Source: Bin87 sp963665395 (GTDB lineage Bacteria; Chloroflexota; Dehalococcoidia; Lucifugimonadales; UBA3495). Taken from it: a stretch of DNA of 64,000 nucleotides. The position numbers and the translations under genes are program-made. The notes under the pieces were generated by a model. It was not told the origin of the DNA. It worked only from the letters and a program-made list of their open reading frames with translations, and did no database searches. Where the stretch lies: assembly GCA_963665395.2 (NCBI GenBank), contig OY762251.1, forward strand, positions 4,340,001-4,404,000. The letters run 5' to 3'. Positions 61,408 to 64,000 of the stretch are shown here, one piece after another (position 1 is the stretch's first letter; every line of letters begins with the position of its first letter).

Positions 61408-62913
61408 ATGGTGGTAAAACGCCCCACCGTCGAGGAGTTTTTCCGAATAGCGGAGATGTACAACCTGAACCCTTCGCCGGCTGACGTGGAGTCCTTTGTT
61501 GAGCTGAGCCAACCCATCCTGGACTCCTACGCCCGGCTGGACCAGCTTACCGCGCCCAGCCTGCCCGTCAAACATCCGAGGTCGCCGGGGGCGCGGCCCC
61601 AGCCGGAGGACAACCCGTTGGGAGCGTGGTACTGGCGCACCGACATTACCGGGCCGCAGGGGGGCATCCTCTCCGGCAAGAGTGTCGCCATCAAGGACAA
61701 TGTCTGCGTTGCCGGCGTTCCCATGATGAACGGCACCAGCGTCCTGGAGGGCTACGTTCCCGACGTGGACGCCACTATCGTCACCCGGATCCTGGACGCC
61801 GGCGGAGCCATCAAGGGCAAGGCGGTCTGTGAAAGCCTGTGCTTCTCCGGGGGCAGCCATACCTCGGACACCGGGCCGGTGCGCAACCCCCACGACCCCG
61901 CGCGCACCGCCGGCGGTTCCTCCAGCGGCAGCGCGGCGCTGGTGGCGGCGGGAGAGGTGGATCTGGCCATCGGCGGCGACCAGGGCGGTTCGATCAGGAT
62001 ACCGGCCAGCTGGTGCGGCATCTACGGCCTCAAGCCAACCTACGGGCTGGTTCCTTATACCGGGGTGTTTCCCATCGAGTTGACGCTGGATCACACGGGG
62101 CCCATGGCGCGGAGCGCCGGCGACGTGGCGCTGCTGCTGGAAGCCATCGCCGGCCCGGATGGATTGGATCCCAGGCAGCGAGCCGGACTTCCTGGACAAG
62201 CCTATAGCCAGGCGTTGACCGGGGACGTTTCAGGGCTGCGCCTGGGCATCGTGCGGGAAGGGTTTGGCCTGCCGGAGTCGGAGGCGGACGTGGATGAGGC
62301 GGTGGAGAACGCGGCCCGCTCTTTTGAGCGCATGGGGGCGCAGGTAGGGACGGTTTCCATTCCCTGGCACACGGACGGCAACCACGTCTGGCGGGCCATC
62401 GCGGTGGAAGGGGCCACCATGCTGATGGTGGCCGGCAACAGCATGGGCACCAACTGGAAGGGCCACTACACCACCGGCTTGCAGAACGTGTACGCCCACG
62501 GCTGGCAGAGCCGCGCCGACGACCTTTCGGAAACCACCAAGCTGGTGGTACTGATGGGACAGTATATGCAGGACAGATACCACGGCCACTACTACGCCAA
62601 AGCGCAGAACCTGGCCCGGACGCTGACCGCCGCCTACGACCAGGCCCTCAGGGAGTACGACCTGCTGGTGATGCCCACCCTGCCCATGAAGGCGACGGTC
62701 ATTCCGCCGGCGGATTGCAGCCGCCAGGAATACACCGACCGGGCGCTGGAAATGATCCACAACACCTGCCCCTTCGACGTGACCGGCCACCCGGCCATCT
62801 CGGTGCCATGTGGCGCGTCCGACGGTTTGCCCATCGGCATGATGCTGGTGGGACGCGCCGGGGATGACGCCACTGTCCTGCGCGCCGCCGACGCCTACGG
62901 GCGAAACGGTTAG
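61408..62913 (+). CDS. Amidase (amidase signature family)
   Basis: ATG 61408 is preferred because GGAGGT is at 61395-61400. The 501-residue product shows the amidase signature: Lys96 in VAIKDN, GGSSSGSAALVA (cis-Ser near 172), and GGDQGGSIRIPASWCGIYGLKPTYG with nucleophile Ser195. The cis-Ser loop reads GGSSSGS rather than GGSSGGS. It hydrolyses an amide; substrate unknown. The C-terminus ends soon after the GMMLVGRAGDDA block, which is normal. Confidence 0.93.
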   Translation: MVVKRPTVEEFFRIAEMYNLNPSPADVESFVELSQPILDSYARLDQLTAPSLPVKHPRSPGARPQPEDNPLGAWYWRTDITGPQGGILSGKSVAIKDNVCVAGVPMMNGTSVLEGYVPDVDATIVTRILDAGGAIKGKAVCESLCFSGGSHTSDTGPVRNPHDPARTAGGSSSGSAALVAAGEVDLAIGGDQGGSIRIPASWCGIYGLKPTYGLVPYTGVFPIELTLDHTGPMARSAGDVALLLEAIAGPDGLDPRQRAGLPGQAYSQALTGDVSGLRLGIVREGFGLPESEADVDEAVENAARSFERMGAQVGTVSIPWHTDGNHVWRAIAVEGATMLMVAGNSMGTNWKGHYTTGLQNVYAHGWQSRADDLSETTKLVVLMGQYMQDRYHGHYYAKAQNLARTLTAAYDQALREYDLLVMPTLPMKATVIPPADCSRQEYTDRALEMIHNTCPFDVTGHPAISVPCGASDGLPIGMMLVGRAGDDATVLRAADAYGRNG

Positions 62914-62942
62914 GGGCTCGCGCTTACACGCCTTGCGTAACC

Positions 62943-63034
62943 TGTCATTGTGAGCGCAGCGTGGCAATCTTGTTGCTGGAGAGGTCGTCGCTCGGGCGGC
63001 GAGATTGCTACGTCGCTTCGCTCCTCGCAATGAC
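62943..63034. repeat. Palindromic repeat related to the 135-bp family (diverged)
   Basis: TGTCATTGTGAGCGCAGCGT at the left and GCTTCGCTCCTCGCAATGACA at the right are inverted to each other, with the GGCAATCT/AGATTGC pair inside. It lies between the amidase and the epimerase. Confidence 0.75.
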
Positions 63035-63071
63035 AAAACCGAAAGATTTTGGGGATCAGCTGGAGGGAATC

Positions 63072-63902
63072 ATGATAGTGGTAACGGGAGCGGCCGGCAG
63101 GTTGGGGCGGCGGGTGGTGCAACTGCTGGTGGACCAAGGCCGGGAAGTGTTGGCAACGGACCAGTTGGATGCCGACGATTTGCCGGCGGAGTTTGTACGC
63201 TGCAATCTCAGGGACGCCCAGGCGGTGGCTGGCATCCTCAAAGGCGCGGAAGCGGTGATTCACATGGGCGCGATCCCCGGGCCACTGCGGGAAGACCCAC
63301 GGGTCATTTTCGACAACAATGCGTCCTGCGACTTCAACGTGATGATGTCGGCGGCGGAGCTGGGTTTGCGGCGCGTGGTGTTCTCGTCCAGCGCGTTTGG
63401 CATGGGGTGGGCCCACGACGGCAACGCATTCGTACCGCTGTACTTGCCGTTGGATGAGGAACATCCCATGATGCCCTTTGAGCCTTACGGCCTGTCCAAG
63501 CAGGTTGGCGAGGACATTGGCCGGATGATCGCCCGCAATTCGGACACCACCGTGGTCAGCCTGCGGTTCACCAACGTCGCGCTGCCGGAAGTCCAGGCGG
63601 AGTTTCCCTGGCCGGCCCCCACGCCGGAAAACCCGCTGACGCTGGTGATGTGGGCCTACGCCGACGCCCGGGACGTTGCCGAGGCCCACGCGCTGGCAGT
63701 GGACGCCGAGATTGAAGAGTACGAAGCATTCATGCTCGCCCAGCCCTCCAGCCGTTTCAACGAACCGACGATTGACCTTATCAAAGCCAACTTCGGCGAC
63801 CGGGTGGAGATACGGGACGGGCTGAGCGGCGGCGCCAGCGTCATCAGTACAGCCAAGGCGCAGCGGATGCTGGGCTGGCGACCCCGCCACGATTGGCGAT
63901 AG
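63072..63902 (+). CDS. NAD-dependent epimerase/dehydratase family protein
   Basis: ATG 63072 has GGAGGG 5 bases upstream; the earlier in-frame start would read through the repeat. The 276-residue product is an extended SDR: GAAGRLGRRVV near residues 6-16, FSSSAFGMG (Ser), YGLSKQVGED (Tyr-x3-Lys) and FNEPTIDLIKANFG. It probably acts on a nucleotide sugar or a uronate; the substrate is not readable. Confidence 0.9.
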   Translation: MIVVTGAAGRLGRRVVQLLVDQGREVLATDQLDADDLPAEFVRCNLRDAQAVAGILKGAEAVIHMGAIPGPLREDPRVIFDNNASCDFNVMMSAAELGLRRVVFSSSAFGMGWAHDGNAFVPLYLPLDEEHPMMPFEPYGLSKQVGEDIGRMIARNSDTTVVSLRFTNVALPEVQAEFPWPAPTPENPLTLVMWAYADARDVAEAHALAVDAEIEEYEAFMLAQPSSRFNEPTIDLIKANFGDRVEIRDGLSGGASVISTAKAQRMLGWRPRHDWR

Positions 63903-63923
63903 GAAAGGAGGACCATATCAATC

Positions 63924-64000
63924 ATGAAGTTTGCCCTGTTTTTGCTGGGTTCCTGGACGGAACCGGAAACCAGCGCCCAGAGCCGGATCTTTGGCGAGAT
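63924..64000 (+). CDS. LLM class flavin-dependent oxidoreductase, partial (N-terminus)
   Basis: AAAGGAGG (63904-63911) is followed by ATG 63924 and MKFALFLLGSWTEPETSAQS then RIFGE at the window end. This is a family N-terminus of luciferase-like monooxygenases (compare the TIM-barrel start). It is 22 bases after the epimerase, suggesting an operon. Cut by the window edge. Confidence 0.8.
   Translation, partial: MKFALFLLGSWTEPETSAQSRIFGE

Overview
The window looks like a GC-rich (about 62-65%) bacterial chromosome segment with a mostly housekeeping plus catabolic gene set. My best guess is a Chloroflexota bacterium, possibly Dehalococcoidia or SAR202-like. The guess is an inference from the mix: several LLM flavin-dependent monooxygenases, many amidohydrolases and amide-bond hydrolases, a TauE/SafE exporter starting at a GTG codon, an ISAs1 and an IS110 element, and large numbers of dispersed palindromes. 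No marker gene that settles the phylum is present. There is no plasmid or phage backbone and no CRISPR array.

Layout. 0-9.6 kb: partial rplY, a hydroxyacid dehydrogenase, an RraA-family protein, a lipoprotein cyclophilin, two tandem retropepsin-like proteins, a two-gene pair of unknown function, tgt, a small membrane protein plus TauE exporter, a NYN-domain nuclease and a zinc alcohol dehydrogenase. 9.6-12 kb: a repeat-rich gap and an ISAs1-family insertion sequence whose transposase has been broken by at least six small palindromes. 12-18.9 kb: HyuA-type hydantoinase, AlaX editing protein, dnaN, glmU and a CBS/CorC protein. 18.9-25.2 kb: a sortase-like protein without catalytic residues, a zinc ribbon, rpoD with a clear terminator, dnaG, and the SCO1664/DUF3090 pair. 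25.2-32.1 kb: asparaginase, LLM oxidoreductase, MBL hydrolase, M16 peptidase, HpcH/HpaI aldolase, Uma2 protein. 32.1-36.9 kb: hflC, hflK and ftsH, with a small gene on the other strand between hflK and ftsH. 37-45.4 kb: aldo/keto reductase, nitrilase, coiled-coil zinc-ribbon protein, SDR, tRNA-Gly(CCC), a deaminase-like amidohydrolase, ABC-F ATPase. 45.4-52.7 kb: a beta-propeller/Ig-like/beta-helix three-gene operon, Rieske protein, D-aminoacylase, NHL protein, ACMSD-like amidohydrolase. 52.7-54.4 kb: gene-free repeat island. 54.4-64 kb: MBL hydrolase, LLM oxidoreductase, IS110 element with a probable bridge RNA region, Gfo/Idh/MocA oxidoreductase, gamma-glutamyltransferase, third retropepsin, amidase, NAD-epimerase and the start of another LLM oxidoreductase.

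How the genes fit together. Replication and transcription (dnaN, dnaG-rpoD), envelope precursor synthesis (glmU) and membrane protein quality control (FtsH-HflKC) are intact. The accessory content is dominated by enzymes that open C-N bonds (asparaginase, hydantoinase, nitrilase, D-aminoacylase, gamma-glutamyltransferase, amidase, deaminase), which together suggest a heterotroph that harvests nitrogen and carbon from modified or D-amino-acid-rich organic matter (inference).

The most unusual property is the palindrome load. At least seven families of short or medium inverted repeats can be recognised. Some are nested inside each other, one family pair has repeatedly entered a transposase reading frame, and one long repeat is split by the IS110 element.
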